Positions 21,426 to 32,410 of a stretch of 64,000 nucleotides of DNA are shown one piece after another (within the stretch, counting starts at the first letter, position 1; each line of letters begins with the position of its first letter). Source of the stretch: Plectosphaerella cucumerina (lineage: Eukaryota > Ascomycota > Sordariomycetes > Glomerellales > Plectosphaerellaceae); assembly GCA_020746995.1 (NCBI GenBank), contig JAGPXD010000001.1, positions 3,720,001-3,784,000 on the forward strand, written 5' to 3'. The translations under genes were made by a program, and so were the position numbers. The notes under the pieces were generated by a model that saw nothing but the letters and a program-made list of their open reading frames with translations, ran no database searches and was not told the origin of the DNA.

Positions 21426-22034
21426 GACGATCTGTCTTTTTGCCATTCTTACTTATCCGGTTCGGTCACTCGAACACCAATATGACCATCCGACTGCCTT
21501 TTGACATATATACTCAATTATTCCGAACACTTGAACACCTGACCACCCGACTGCCGCATGGAATTAACAACAGACGGGTAACCAAATCTTGTTCTCTCCA
21601 TGATACGCTGTTAGCACCAGGGAACCAGATTCAGGACAGCATCAAGTCACATGCTTTATTACTTGGGATGGCCGCCCACGCCCACGATCGTCCAAGTCAA
21701 ACAAATGCCGACACGAAGACACATTGCCCAGCCGCTGCACAAGTCGAAGACGGGAGAAGACAGAGACACATGCAGCTGATCACACGGACACCAACGAAAG
21801 TATTCATATGCACGAGTTCATTCGCCCGAAACCCTGTTCGCAAGGTATTGTACAGCCGCAAACCCCGATTGACCGTGAAGACATTGCCCCCAAAAAGCAG
21901 ACCATCCGTAACGCATTAAGAGACCCCAAAAGCCAAATCCATTGCTTCGGCGGGACCTCAAATCATTGCACCCTGTGCCAAGTGAAAATCCATGCCCAAA
22001 GAGAGAAAACACCTGCCGACGAGAACCAAGCAGC
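21426..22034. other. Intergenic region tRNA to H2B 3' end
   Basis: About 600 bp of average composition lie between the tRNA and the H2B stop codon. The frames in it have no recognisable product. It is likely to contain the H2B 3' untranslated region. Confidence 0.45.
21435..21440 (+). terminator. Pol III T-tract terminator of tRNA-Thr
   Basis: A run of T residues about ten bases downstream of the tRNA 3' end is a standard RNA polymerase III stop signal. Confidence 0.7.
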
Positions 22035-22625
22035 TTATTTCGTGGACGAGGAGTACTTGGTCACGGCCTTGGTGCCTTCCGAGACGGCGTGCTTGGCCAG
22101 CTCACCGGGAAGGATGAGGCGGACACTGCAAGGAGTCAGAAACCAGAAATAACGAAATGAAGCTGGGGCGAAACGTACGAGGTCTGGATCTCGCGGGAGG
22201 AGATGGTGGACTTCTTGTTGTAGGCAGCCAGCTTGCTGGCCTCGGTGGCGACGCGCTCGAAGATGTCTGGGGGCCAAATGTTAGACCAAAACCAAAAGGC
22301 AAGCACGGATGCACACATACCGTTGACGAACGAGTTCAGGATGGACATGGCACGGTTGGAGATACCAGTGTCGGGGTGGACCTGCTTGAGGACTGTGGAA
22401 GAAATGTCAGAAACCTGGACCGAAAAAGAAAACAAGCGACTGCGGGAGGAGACGCGACTCACCCTTGTAGATGTAGGAGGAGTAGGTCTCCTTGCGCGTC
22501 TTGGTACGCTTCTTCTTGTCGCCGGAGGCGGCGGTCTTCTTGCCAGCGTCCTTCTTCTCCGGGGCCTTGGAGGCAGTGGCGGGGGCCTTAGAGGCGGGCT
22601 TCTTGTCAGCGGCCTTGGGGGGCAT
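22035..22625 (-). CDS. HTB1: Histone H2B
   Basis: Four exons (22463-22625, 22321-22392, 22179-22266, 22035-22125) give exactly 137 residues, the standard fungal H2B length. The N-tail is Lys/Ala-rich ([16 protein letters not shown]). The histone fold reads [25 protein letters not shown]...[18 protein letters not shown]...[34 protein letters not shown]. The lysine corresponding to yeast K123, the H2B ubiquitylation site, is present in AVTKYSS. Each junction falls within invariant sequence, so the exon map is secure. The gene is divergent from H2A, the usual paired arrangement that balances dosage of the dimer partners. Introns of 70, 54 and 53 nt have GT-AG ends. Confidence 0.98.
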
Positions 22626-23962
22626 TTTGAAAGCTGGTGGAATGAGTTGTGAGGGTGGTGTGTGTTGGGTTGAGTTTGCGAGGTGCGACGTTGGGACAGG
22701 TCGTGTTGCGTAAAGTAGAAGAGATGGGGGTGGATGGGAGAAGAATCGGGCGGGTAGCCTTGGGCTTTTGTAGCTGGACGCGCCGTGCACTAGTGTGGTT
22801 ACTGATCTGATGCGTGTGAGACGGGCTGATTTGGAGGGGGGGCGCGCGGGTGCACTGTCGTCGCGTTGCTGGGTGGGGCGTCGCGGGAGCCACGACACGA
22901 ATCGCGTTGCGCGAACGCTGGAAATATGGAAGGTGCCCCCGTTTCCCTGATTTCCTTTTTGGACCCTCCAGGATGCTCCGATATTTTGATTGGCTGAGGA
23001 ATACCCCAAGAGCATAACAAGAGCTCGGGCGCCGCTACCAGGCAGGGGAGTATTGGAGTGTCCTCTGCCTGGGGAAGAAGGATGACGGAGGGATTGGCTC
23101 TACCTGGGGTGGGAAGACTACTCGCCGGGTAGGCTCGACCTCTGCTAATGCAAGCGTCCGAGGAGCGAGATACACCATCTTCAGCTTCATGGCACCTGCT
23201 AGCATGGCCGGTTGCCACTTGCTTCAACACATCGCATCTTCCTGGCATGGGAGATATCCTTCACACCCGCCCGTCTGAGTTTTCGTCCTTCTCAGAGCAC
23301 TCGCCTCAGGATGAGCTGCAAGTGAAAGGAAATCCAAGCAATCAACTTGAGGAGCGCACAGCTTCACCGGCTGCATCACGAAAGTCGGCCGGTAGCTAAA
23401 AGTCAATACATCCGGCATGAATCACGCCAAGCCAAAGAGATGGAGACGGAGGGATTACGGCGACTTGAACTTTTGCAACGCTGATGACTGCCACAAGCTA
23501 AACCACCGGAGACAGAGACGGGGAAATTCCGAAATCAACCATCCGCGTTCGAGGGCATCGCCTTCACAGTTGTCTCGCCTCCGTGATTGCATCTCCATGT
23601 TGCCGCCGGGTCCCACTTGGAGCGAGAGGCGCGAGCACGGCGGGCACGGTCCATGCCCACCCCCATGCGTGTCATTTTCGGGGGGCAGTAGGCGCGTCTG
23701 GACGGGCGTACCTACCCAAACAACAGAGTATACCCTTTTTGGGACTAGCTCCAAAACGCGCCTGGTGATCTGGAGGCAGCTGCATCCATCGCGAAAACTA
23801 CTTAACTTCTACTCTCCCCGCCATCAGCGACCGCAACCAACACCTCTTCCCAGTCATTCAAATACCCGCCATCAACGCACACACACCTCCAGCACTCGCC
23901 GACTCAGCCCAACAGCTCAACCACTTCTCCCAAATCACCAACCACCCAACCACACATCCAAA
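22626..23962. promoter_or_regulatory. Divergent H2B-H2A histone promoter
   Basis: This 1.34-kb region separates the start codons of the two histone genes and must contain both promoters. Inverted CCAAT elements (ATTGG) occur near 22988 and 23093. CT-rich tracts precede the H2B start on its strand and the H2A start at about 23820-23960. The several overlapping open frames in it are low-complexity and not credible genes. Confidence 0.6.
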
Positions 23963-24514
23963 ATGACTGGAGGCGGAAAGTCCGGCGGCAAGGCCAGTGG
24001 TGCCAAGAACGCGCAGTCGTAAGTTTTCCCGCCCTCCACCCATGGCGTGTTCCATTCGCGGTCCTCGGGTGTTCCAGGAAGTACAACACACTGACAGTGT
24101 CCGCTCGCAGCCGCTCCTCCAAGGCCGGCCTGGCCTTCCCCGTCGGTCGTGTCCACCGTCTCCTGCGCAAGGGCAACTACGCCCAGCGTGTCGGTGCCGG
24201 CGCTCCTGTCTACCTCGCCGCTGTTCTTGAGTACCTCGCCGCCGAGATTCTTGAGCTCGCCGGAAACGCCGCGCGCGACAACAAGAAGACCCGTATCATC
24301 CCCCGTCACCTCCAGCTGGCCATCCGGAACGACGAGGAGCTGAACAAGCTTCTGGGACACGTCACCATCGCGCAAGGCGGTGTCCTTCCCAACATCCACC
24401 AGAGTATGTGCCTCAATCCCATCGCAACCAGACTAATGCTGACTTCATGCTCCAGACCTTCTGCCCAAGAAGACCGGCAAGGCCACCAAGGCATCGGGTA
24501 GCCAAGAGATGTAA
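23963..24514 (+). CDS. HTA1: Histone H2A (C-terminus SQEM)
   Basis: Three exons (23963-24018, 24111-24403, 24456-24514) encode 135 residues. The tail MTGGGKSGGKASGAKNAQS is followed by the fold RSSKAGLAFPVGRVHRLLRKG, NYAQRVGAGAPVYLAAVLEYLAAEI and NDEELNKLLGHVTIAQGGVLPNI. The acidic-patch residues are intact. The C-terminal SQ motif, phosphorylated by ATM/ATR-type kinases after DNA breaks in fungal H2A, is present at about S132. The last residue is Met, giving S-Q-E-M in place of the common S-Q-E-L. It is divergently paired with H2B. Intron 2 has branch GCTGAC. Confidence 0.97.
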
Positions 24515-24987
24515 ATTTCTTGCCTGTCGTCTTTTCTCGTTTTCTGCTGGTCGGCTGCGCTTTGGGTTGTCATGACATCGGGGTCACGGTTAAGGGTCAA
24601 GGATTGATTTTTTCGCGCGTTTGGGTTGTACAATAATCCCCCACGGCTTATGGTCGGAATGATCATGAATGAGAACAACTTCTGAAAACCATCGAGCCCC
24701 TCACCCGTGTGCTGGACCATAACATCGCCGTGTTGATCAAATGATTATGTCCGGATGTCTTTAGTTGCATATATCTCCCCATCATACCAGGCCGCATTTC
24801 TGGCAGTTGCAGCTGTCCGTGGTTTGCTTCATTGAGTTGAGGAGCACGCGTGCCTTCTCTGCCAGTGATCACATCAAAATGAATGATTGTGTTGTATCTT
24901 GCGCTGGGCAAGAGTTGAGCCTCATAATCTACAACCACCCCGAGCATCCGTCCAGTTCCGGTTCTTCTTGCTTCTACACGCTCAGGG
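24515..24987. other. Convergent 3' region H2A/NDUFB9
   Basis: About 470 bp separate the stop codons of two convergent genes, so it holds two 3' ends. I see no open frame of interest. Confidence 0.5.
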
Positions 24988-25518
24988 CTAAAACTTGATT
25001 GGCGGGGGGGCTTTCACGGTGTCAACGGTGAACTGTTCTGGTATGAAAAGGGTCGGTGGGGACATACGGTCTAGGATGGGAGGCGGAAGGTTCCTTTCAT
25101 ACTTGGAGCCTGAACAACCATGTCAGTGGACGCGTCTTCCCAATATCTAGGTCGAGCATACCTCCAGGGGCCGTAGGAGGGGTGTATGGATCGGGGTGCT
25201 TCCATCTCTCAAGGAGCTTCTCGGTTTCTGCCAGCAGTTCCTGCCAAAAGAAGAAGAGTCAGATCGCGTTGCAGGAGATAGGAGATCGGCAAGGAGTTGG
25301 ACTAACTCTCTTCTGACGAGCATCGGAGACATTGCGGTTGGCTTCGAAGAGGGAACGGATGTACAGAGCTTGTCCCCTCCATAGGCTGCGATGAACAACC
25401 CAGTCGAGCGAGAGCTTGAGGGAGCGGCGGTAAAGCGACCTGGCGATGCGAATGATTAGTTCAATTCCACTCTGTAACTCGAAAGATGTACTGACAGGGC
25501 GGCCTGTCGCGTCGTCAT
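24988..25518 (-). CDS. NDUFB9: Complex I LYR subunit NDUFB9/B22
   Basis: This gene of four small exons (25496-25518, 25307-25439, 25162-25240, 24988-25109) encodes 118 residues. Splicing exon 1 (MTTRQAAL) to exon 2 creates the LYR motif at residues 10-12 (SLYRRSLKLSLDW), the hallmark of the LYR/Complex1 family that binds acyl carrier protein. HRSLWRGQALYIRSLFEANRNVSDARQKR, ELLAETEKLLERWKHPDPY and PGGSKYERNLPPPILD are typical of B22/NDUFB9, an accessory subunit of the membrane arm of mitochondrial NADH:ubiquinone oxidoreductase. The tail after ILD (about 20 residues) is less conserved and its reading is less certain. The gene is convergent with H2A. Introns are 56, 66 and 52 nt. Confidence 0.9.
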
Positions 25519-26054
25519 GATGGCGATTGTCGCAGACAAAAGGGCGAGACTGGCGAGGCAGGCAGTTGTCTCTACCTGTCCAAGGTTCGGAGCTCTGCCA
25601 ATTGATGTTGAATGGCCGCCTACTCGGACTGTTGCGTTTGAACGTCCAATCCCAGGCACGGAGATTGAGTGTTGTCAATTGAGACGAGATCGGTTGGTGG
25701 ATCGTTGTGCCTGAGGCAGCACTGTGACGGGCAAGGGAAATGTTCGTCGGCAACAGCTCGGATCCCGGACGCCTGGGGCGTCGATGATTAGTCATCTTAG
25801 CTACCCACCTGAGAACAACGAAACCCACCTGGGAAGGCCGTTTGCCAGCTCATTGCCTGTCTATTACTCCCACGACGAGATCCAGTGTACTTGAGGGCAG
25901 CGGACAAGACTGGCTTGCCTGTTGCCCTTAATTTTATTGGTAGTGGCTATAAGATGCCGAATACATTGTGGCCCGTGGCCCGTGGCCCATGCAGTATCTA
26001 AGTCTCCTCACCAGCCGTCTTTCCGCTCCTATGCTATCGTACAGACCAACTCGT
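25519..26054. other. Intergenic region KGD2 3' end to NDUFB9 start
   Basis: About 535 bp lie between two genes in tandem on the minus strand. It contains the NDUFB9 promoter and the KGD2 3' end. Frames in it are random-looking. A short direct duplication of CCCGTGG occurs near 25975. Confidence 0.45.
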
Positions 26055-27581
26055 CTACAGGAGCATCCTCCTGGGATCCTCAATGAACTCCTTGACCTTG
26101 ACGAGGAACTGCACAGCTTCCCGTCCATCAAGAAGACGGTGGTCATAGGTGAGGGCCAGGTACATCATGGGGCGGATCTCAATCTTGCCATTGACGGCAA
26201 CGGGGCGTTCTTTGATGGCATGCAGGCCTAGGACAGCAGACTGGGGCAGGTTGATGATAGGGGTTCCCATGAGGGAGCCGAAAACACCGCCGTTGCTGAT
26301 GGTGAACGTGCCGCCAGCCATGTCTTCAATTGTGAGCTTGCCGTCACGGGCCTGGAGGTCTGGTCAGCCAGGGAAAACGGAACGTGCTGGCTAGGATGCC
26401 ACGTGGTCGTTGTAGCCATACCTTCTTGCCCATTTCGGCAATAGCCCTCTCGATCGAGAGCATGTCAAGTGACTCGGTGTTGCGGACGACAGGCGTGACA
26501 AGGCCCTTTTCCGTGGCGACGGCAACACTGAGGTCAACATAGTCGCGGTAGACGATGGTGTCACCGCCGTTGGGACCCTCGATGGATGCGTTGATAGCAG
26601 GGAGGTCTCGCATAGCGAGGACACAGGCGCGGGCGAAGGCGCTCATGAAACCAAGCTTGACTCCCTCCTTCTTGAGAACATCATCCTTGTACAGCTTACG
26701 GAACTCCATAAGCGACGACATGTCGACCTCGTTGAAGGTGGTGAGGGAAGCGGCAGTGTTCTGCGACTGCTTCAGTCGCTCTGCGATACGAAGGCGCATG
26801 CGGTTCATTTTGACCTGCGTGTCTCGTTAGCCCGAATGTAGCAGATCAATTGGTTTCTGCCAATGTGCTGGCAGGACAAGGGATTGTGTCCGGGCACATA
26901 CGCGACGCTCTTCGCGGTTGCCGGGGCCGGACGCGGTGTGGGAGCTTTCTTTGCTGGGTGCATCCTTAGACGACTTCGCGTCCTTGGGCTCGGCCTTGGT
27001 GGATGAGGGTGCAGGCGCCTCCTTCTTCGGCTCGGGTTTGGATTCAGATGCGGATTCGGTTTTCGGTGTTTCGGACTGGCTAGCAGGACTAGCCTTGGGC
27101 TCTTCTGTCTTCTTTTCCTCGGTAGTGCTTGCGCCAGCCGAGGGTTGTCCGTCCGTGTCAATCTTGATGATGTCCTGCCCGACAGTGACGGTGTCCTCCT
27201 CGTTGACAAGGTACTCCTTGATGACTCCGGCCTCGGGGGCGTTGACAGCTACGTCAATCTATACTCACGGTTACTACAGTCCTCCACACTTGCCGTTGCT
27301 AAGATTTCTCGTACCTTGTCTGTTTCAATCGTGGCGATTTCCTCGTCAGCCTCGACATAGTCACCGACGCTCTTGGCCCACTGCTTCAGAGTGCCCTCGG
27401 AGATCGATTCGGCCATTTGGGGAACCTGGACAGTCCTCTCCGCATAGCAACGGACTTGCTGCATGAGGCTCTGGCGAAGAAGAGCGGCGCATCGAGGCTG
27501 GACACGAGCAAGAGGAAGGAGGCGAGACGACGACAGTTGCGTCGACGCGAGGCGCGCCGCGATTGGAAGTCTGGCCATCAT
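26055..27581 (-). CDS. KGD2: Dihydrolipoamide succinyltransferase (E2 of 2-oxoglutarate dehydrogenase)
   Basis: Four exons (27315-27581, 26902-27258, 26422-26814, 26055-26351), all in phase 0, give 437 residues. A basic, Ser/Leu/Arg-rich presequence (MMARLPIAARLAST) indicates mitochondrial import. The lipoyl domain runs from VQVPQMAESISEGTL to the lipoyl-lysine in EIATIETDK (K89), the last codon of exon 1. A Pro/Ala/Lys-rich linker follows with no peripheral-subunit-binding domain, as usual for eukaryotic succinyltransferases. The catalytic domain starts at MNRMRLRIAERLKQSQ and ends with the active-site pattern DHRLLDGREA (about H410, D414). The enzyme transfers succinyl groups to CoA in the citric acid cycle. 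A longer in-frame start exists 31 codons upstream, but the chosen start begins a better presequence. Confidence 0.96.
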
Positions 27582-28402
27582 TGTCGAGGCCGAAGGAAAG
27601 TGTCGATACTTTGCGAGCGAAAGTGGTGGTGGACTTGGCTTGGTGTGGTTAAGGGGAAAGGCAAGGTTCGGCAATTAGGCCGGGGAGCTCGCAAACGGTG
27701 ACGATAATGTCCCGGGCATACGGAGTGTCGGGTAGAGCTTGCTCCAGGGTATAAGCTATAAGGAAAAAAGTAAACATCAAAGCTTTAGTATATACTAATC
27801 CCCTCCAGAATATTAGATATTTTTCTATACTAATGAATTATTTTACTTCAAACTAAAGATTTCCGGTTTTTACTATAATAAATAAAAAGTTTACTTTAAT
27901 AATACTTTTAATTAATCTACTAAGATATTAGTTTACTATATTAAATAAACAACTATATACTTCTTAAAATCCTACTTATATATTTTAAATAAATGCTTAA
28001 ATTTTAAACCTTAACGTAATAAGAATATATTTAGATTATAAACTAGTTTCTAATAGTTTAATTTACTTAGAAATATATTTCTAAAATAATAGTCGGGAAA
28101 AACAATCTATACCTAAGTATCACTAATAATTATTATTTCTCCTTAAATATTCCCGAAGGTATACTTAGATATTGTAAGCCGTCTAGTCTGAAGCCTCTAA
28201 CTAATCCAAGTACTTAGTATTAGAAGCGCCTGTCTCACGAACTGTGTCATGGAAACTAGTGCATCTAGTGTCCTTTTGTCTATTCGCAAACACCTCTCCC
28301 TGTAAAAGTCTAGTAATCACCGAGGGCCCCTTTACGCCGTCCCGTCCCAAGGTGCCTGGCGACACCGGGCAATCTGCATGTCTTATACGTTGTAATCTAG
28401 AA
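27582..28402. other. Intergenic region with AT-rich, RIP-like island
   Basis: This spacer lies between the CTP synthase stop and the KGD2 start, both on the minus strand. About 27750-28200 is strongly AT-rich with very few CA/TG steps, matching the repeat half of the window, so it is probably a degenerated repeat fragment. No protein can be read from it. The right part (28200-28402) returns to normal composition. Confidence 0.55.
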
Positions 28403-30991
28403 CTAGAAGTGCGACGAGTTTCCGGTTCCGATGACAACCCCATCCTTTCTCTCATGCGCTGCCTTGATCATCTCATCCAGACATCCAGCACTCGCGGCGA
28501 CGAAGCCGAGGATGCAGGGCGACGGAGCCAGAACCTTGCTGGTGAACTCGGGATGGGCTTGGACACTGAAGAATCAGGTTAGCAAGGGTCCATTCGAAGG
28601 AAGCATAGCAGATGTACCCAACGAAGAAGGGGTGATCCTTCAACTCGACACACTCAACTCGCTCGCCAAGGGTGTCAAGAGCCGTGACAATGAGGCCATT
28701 CTTCTCCAGAGCCTCGATGTATTCGGGGTTCACTTCGTAGCGGTGGCGATGACGCTCCTCGATGATCTCAGCACCTCCGTACATGCCGCGAAGCTTGCTC
28801 CATTCAGTGCCTGACTTGAAGTGCGAGTTGCGAACACCAAGCCTCATAGTGCCACCCATTTGCCTATCCGAAATGTCAGTTCTCCGCTTGTTTGGGGCAG
28901 CCACTTCGAGTCTTACTCTTTAGAGCCCTCAGGCATGAAGATCACAACAAGATGCTCTCCAGTCTTGGTCATTTCTTCCGATGCGGCTCCTTTGAGTCCT
29001 AGGATGTTGCGAGCATACTCGATGACGGCCACTTGCATACCGAGACAGATTCCGAGGAACGGGATCTTTCGCTCGCGAGCCCACTTCGTCACCTCGACCA
29101 TGCCTTCGACGCCTCGAGATCCGAAACCGCCAGGGACCAGGACGCCCTGGGACTCGCAGACCGCCTTCCAAGCGTTGTGGTACTTGGTCGGATCTTTTTG
29201 CTGCATGTCGTGCTCGAGATGTTCCGAGTCAACAGAGACGAGGTTGAGTTTCCGCTTGCACCGCATTGCCGAGTGTTCAAGCGACTTCCTGACGCTGAGG
29301 TAGGCATCGTCCAGGACAACATACTTGCCGACAAGTGCGATGGTAAGAGGCTCAAGGTGCTTCTCTGGAACCACGGTCTGCTTCCACAGACCCCAGAGAG
29401 CCTGACCGCGGTCGACCATACCAGGGGAAAGGATGTGCTTGTCGAGGGCGAGACCTTTCTGCAGAAGCTTGAGGAAGCCCTGCTCTTCGAGGAGTAGCGG
29501 AACCTGGTAAATCGTCTCCATGTCTCGTACTCCAATGACCTGTTCGTACTCGACCTGGCAGCTCCGAGCGATCTTCTGGATTGTGGCATCGTCCAGCGAG
29601 CGTTCGCAACGGCACGCAATCTGCAGAACCGTCAGTCACAATATCCGTCATGGTGCGAGCTGAGAGGACGTACCACATCCGGGATCAAACCAGCACTGCG
29701 CATCGACCTCACAGCGTTTTGCGTAGGCTTTGTCTTCTCCTCGCCATGGATGAGGGGCACGTAGGAAACCCCGATGCTGACAAAGTTGTCTCGTCCGAGC
29801 TTGTGCCTGAGTTGCACCAGGGCCTCAACGAAGGGTCCTGACTCCAGATCACTACAAGATGGTCAGTCGCGTTACCACAGCGGTTCCGCCAGGCTGTAGT
29901 GGACACGTACCCAATGGTGCCGCCCTGTTGGCAAATGGCCCGGATTAGCAGGTGTAAGGTCATGCTCGAGATTAGGACGTACCAATTCCACTGGATACAC
30001 TGTCAGCCTCTGTTCATAGGGAAAGGGGGTCGCTGCGAGCCATACCAATACAGACATCGGGCTCTTCACCAGAGTCGTCTACGGGAGTCCTGGCCACACG
30101 TTCGATCCAGTCCTGAATGGCGTCGGTGATGTGAGGAACCCTGTTTCGGCATGTCAGCCAAACGGAGGTGGATTGGTGTGGAAAGCCGAGCCATACACCT
30201 GCACGGTTTTGCCGAGGTAGTCTCCTCGTCGTTCCTTGTCCTGCCAGGCAAGCGTGTAAGCAACTCCTCCGAACAGTCGCCGGGGGTGTCCCTACAATGA
30301 CCAGCTTGTAGATCTTGCCAGTGGTCATGTTGCTCTCATGGCCGAGCTGGATTCCCAAATACCTACACGAATGTTAGAGACTGTGATTCGGAGAGCAGCC
30401 AATGGTCTTCCCTCTCGTAGTTTCCGAGGTCTAGGTCCGTCTCTGAAAGGCGTTGTTAGATATGCTGGTGTCCCGGGGACGAGCATGCTTACCTCCTCCA
30501 TCGGCGAGCACGTAGCATTCACCGTGCCTTTGGAAAGAGGTTAGCGACGAGCATCCAAGGGACCATCTGCTGCCCTACTCCAAAGGCGACAGCGTGCCAG
30601 CGTCCGTATTGATGTAGCCATCGCATTTGCTTCTTCCGTAAGCCAGGATATCTCGATAGGGGTGACCAGGCGCATTGTCCTACACTGCTGTGACCCTGAG
30701 ACCAAGGGTCTTGAGTAGTAGACCTGCGCTGCTTGCTGAAACAATGCGTCAACCGAAATCCTGCTGGAGCCGGAGGAGGGACCTAGTAGTACCAATGATG
30801 CCTGCCGCGTCCACAAGTTAGCGAGACGCTCTGTCGCTGGAAAACATACATCTTGTCGCCGGAGACTGCCAGGGTCGCAGATGATCATTTCACCTTGCAG
30901 CAGCGAGCCTAGCAAGATTGGAGGTGGAAGGAGCTTGCGTACCTTTACCGACACCAGAGATGACGCCTCCGCTGACAAGAACAACACGCAT
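28403..30991 (-). CDS. URA7: CTP synthase, 15 exons with micro-exons
   Basis: The gene encodes 581 residues, close to yeast URA7. The enzyme makes CTP from UTP, glutamine and ATP. Exons: 30943-30991, 30793-30801, 30684-30735, 30579-30629, 30493-30527, 30412-30442, 30296-30362, 30197-30240, 30046-30140, 29983-29990, 29911-29924, 29674-29851, 28917-29620, 28618-28863, 28403-28565. The synthetase domain shows MRVVLVSGGVISGVGKG, HGECYVL, ETDLDLGNYER, KERRGDYLGKTVQ, ELGGTIGD and EEKTKPTQ. The glutaminase domain has GICLGMQ (about C403) and HPEF. Exons 2, 10 and 11 are 9, 8 and 14 nt, yet each restores invariant residues. The intron at 30363-30411 has donor GG instead of GT. Exon 4 reads VKCDGY where IKIDPY is usual, and its acceptor is a tandem AAGAAG. 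The overall frame is closed, so I call it functional with caution. Confidence 0.88.
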
Positions 30992-31952
30992 ATTGACTGT
31001 TCTGCAGCTTGTGCGTGAAGTGCCTTGGTTGGAAATAGGAACCGATTGACTGCGGCAATCGGAAACTGACGATTCCTGACGCGCTTGGCAGAAGGATTTG
31101 ACGTGGACCCACTAAAAAGTGTCGCTGGGTCGCGCAGCCTTAAGAGGTCGGACAGGGGGTGTGGGGTGAATAGAACGTTGTGTGGAGTCTTTGAAAGTGA
31201 ATTTTACTAGAATCTACTAGGAAAGGTAGCTTGGTATATATATAAGTATAATCGGGGAGTCTTAGGCTTTTAATTAGATTACTACGGGTACTACTATTAT
31301 AAATAGCTATAAACTACTACTTTTATTTTAATTTCTCTATTACTATTCTACCTCTTTATTATTTACTTATTTATTTATATTAATATACCCGATTATTAGT
31401 TTTTAGAGATAGATCTCTGGGTAGATATAATACGTAGCTAGCTACCTATAGGAATAAAGGCCTAATATATACTTACCTATATAAAGTAATACTTTACCGG
31501 TATATAACTATAGTTAGATTTATAATAGTAGTTAATTTAAGTCTTTCTTAGTATAATACCTAGATTAGGTACTATAGTTATCGGATATAGGCCACCTTAT
31601 CGGTATTATAGATAAGGAAGTATAAACTACCTTCGGGCTAGGAAGCCCTACTATATCTAGCTAATCCTATATAAAGCTTAGAGTACTATAAGTTAGAGTA
31701 AGTTTCCCGATTATAGTTTTTAGGCCTATCTAGAAAGCCCGTACGTTTAGCTAGTAAGCCCGTAAAAAGTAGGGGCCCGCCGGTAGCCTAAGCTCCTACT
31801 ATCGGGCTAAACTATAGGACTTAGGTATTTAACCTAGTACTAAGCCTAAAGAAGAATTTCGGTATAGCCTAAGTACCTACTAAGCCCTTTTAAGAATTCT
31901 ACCGCCTATACCCGCCCGCGCCCGCCCGTACTAATCGGTAACCTCGCGATAG

Positions 31953-32160
31953 CTTTAATTAAATACTTACGACCGGTAGTTTAATTAGCGACCCTTACAA
32001 CCGGCGATTTAATTAAACCTACACCCGGGCACACCCTTATAATCACTTTAATTAAACACTTATAACCAGCGATTTAAATAAACACTTATAACCGGCGATT
32101 TAAATAAATACTTACGACCGGCGATTTAATTAAATACTTACGACCGGTAGTTTAATTAAA
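31953..32160. repeat. Minisatellite with about 26-bp units
   Basis: Imperfect tandem copies of a roughly 26-bp unit built around ACTTACGACCGGCGATTTAA recur with point differences. The block is bracketed by two direct copies of ATCGGTAACCTCGCGATAGC (near 31930 and 32178). Loss of CA/TG is also seen here. Confidence 0.75.
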
Positions 32161-32410
32161 CCTACACCCGGGCATACCGATCGGTAACCTCGCGATAGCT
32201 TTAAATACCTATAGGATAGGTATACCCAGCGGGCTAATAACCCTGTATATAGGAAGTCTTTAGGGTATATAAAACCCCCTGTTTTTAGCTAGGGCTTTAT
32301 ATAGCCTAGCGATAGTTTTTTATATAATAACAGCTTAATCGGGTTAGCGCGGTTAGCTCTAGTATTTACGGGCTTACTAGCTATCTATATATACTTTCTA
32401 GATAGGCCCT

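Noticed and set aside
22626..23962. Several 60-200 codon frames between the H2B and H2A starts
   Set aside because: They overlap on both strands, are low-complexity and fall in the shared histone promoter.
28403..30991. CTP synthase as a RIP pseudogene because of its proximity to the repeat block
   Set aside because: The full coding length closes in frame with all other splice sites intact, and the single odd donor is a T to G change, which RIP does not make.
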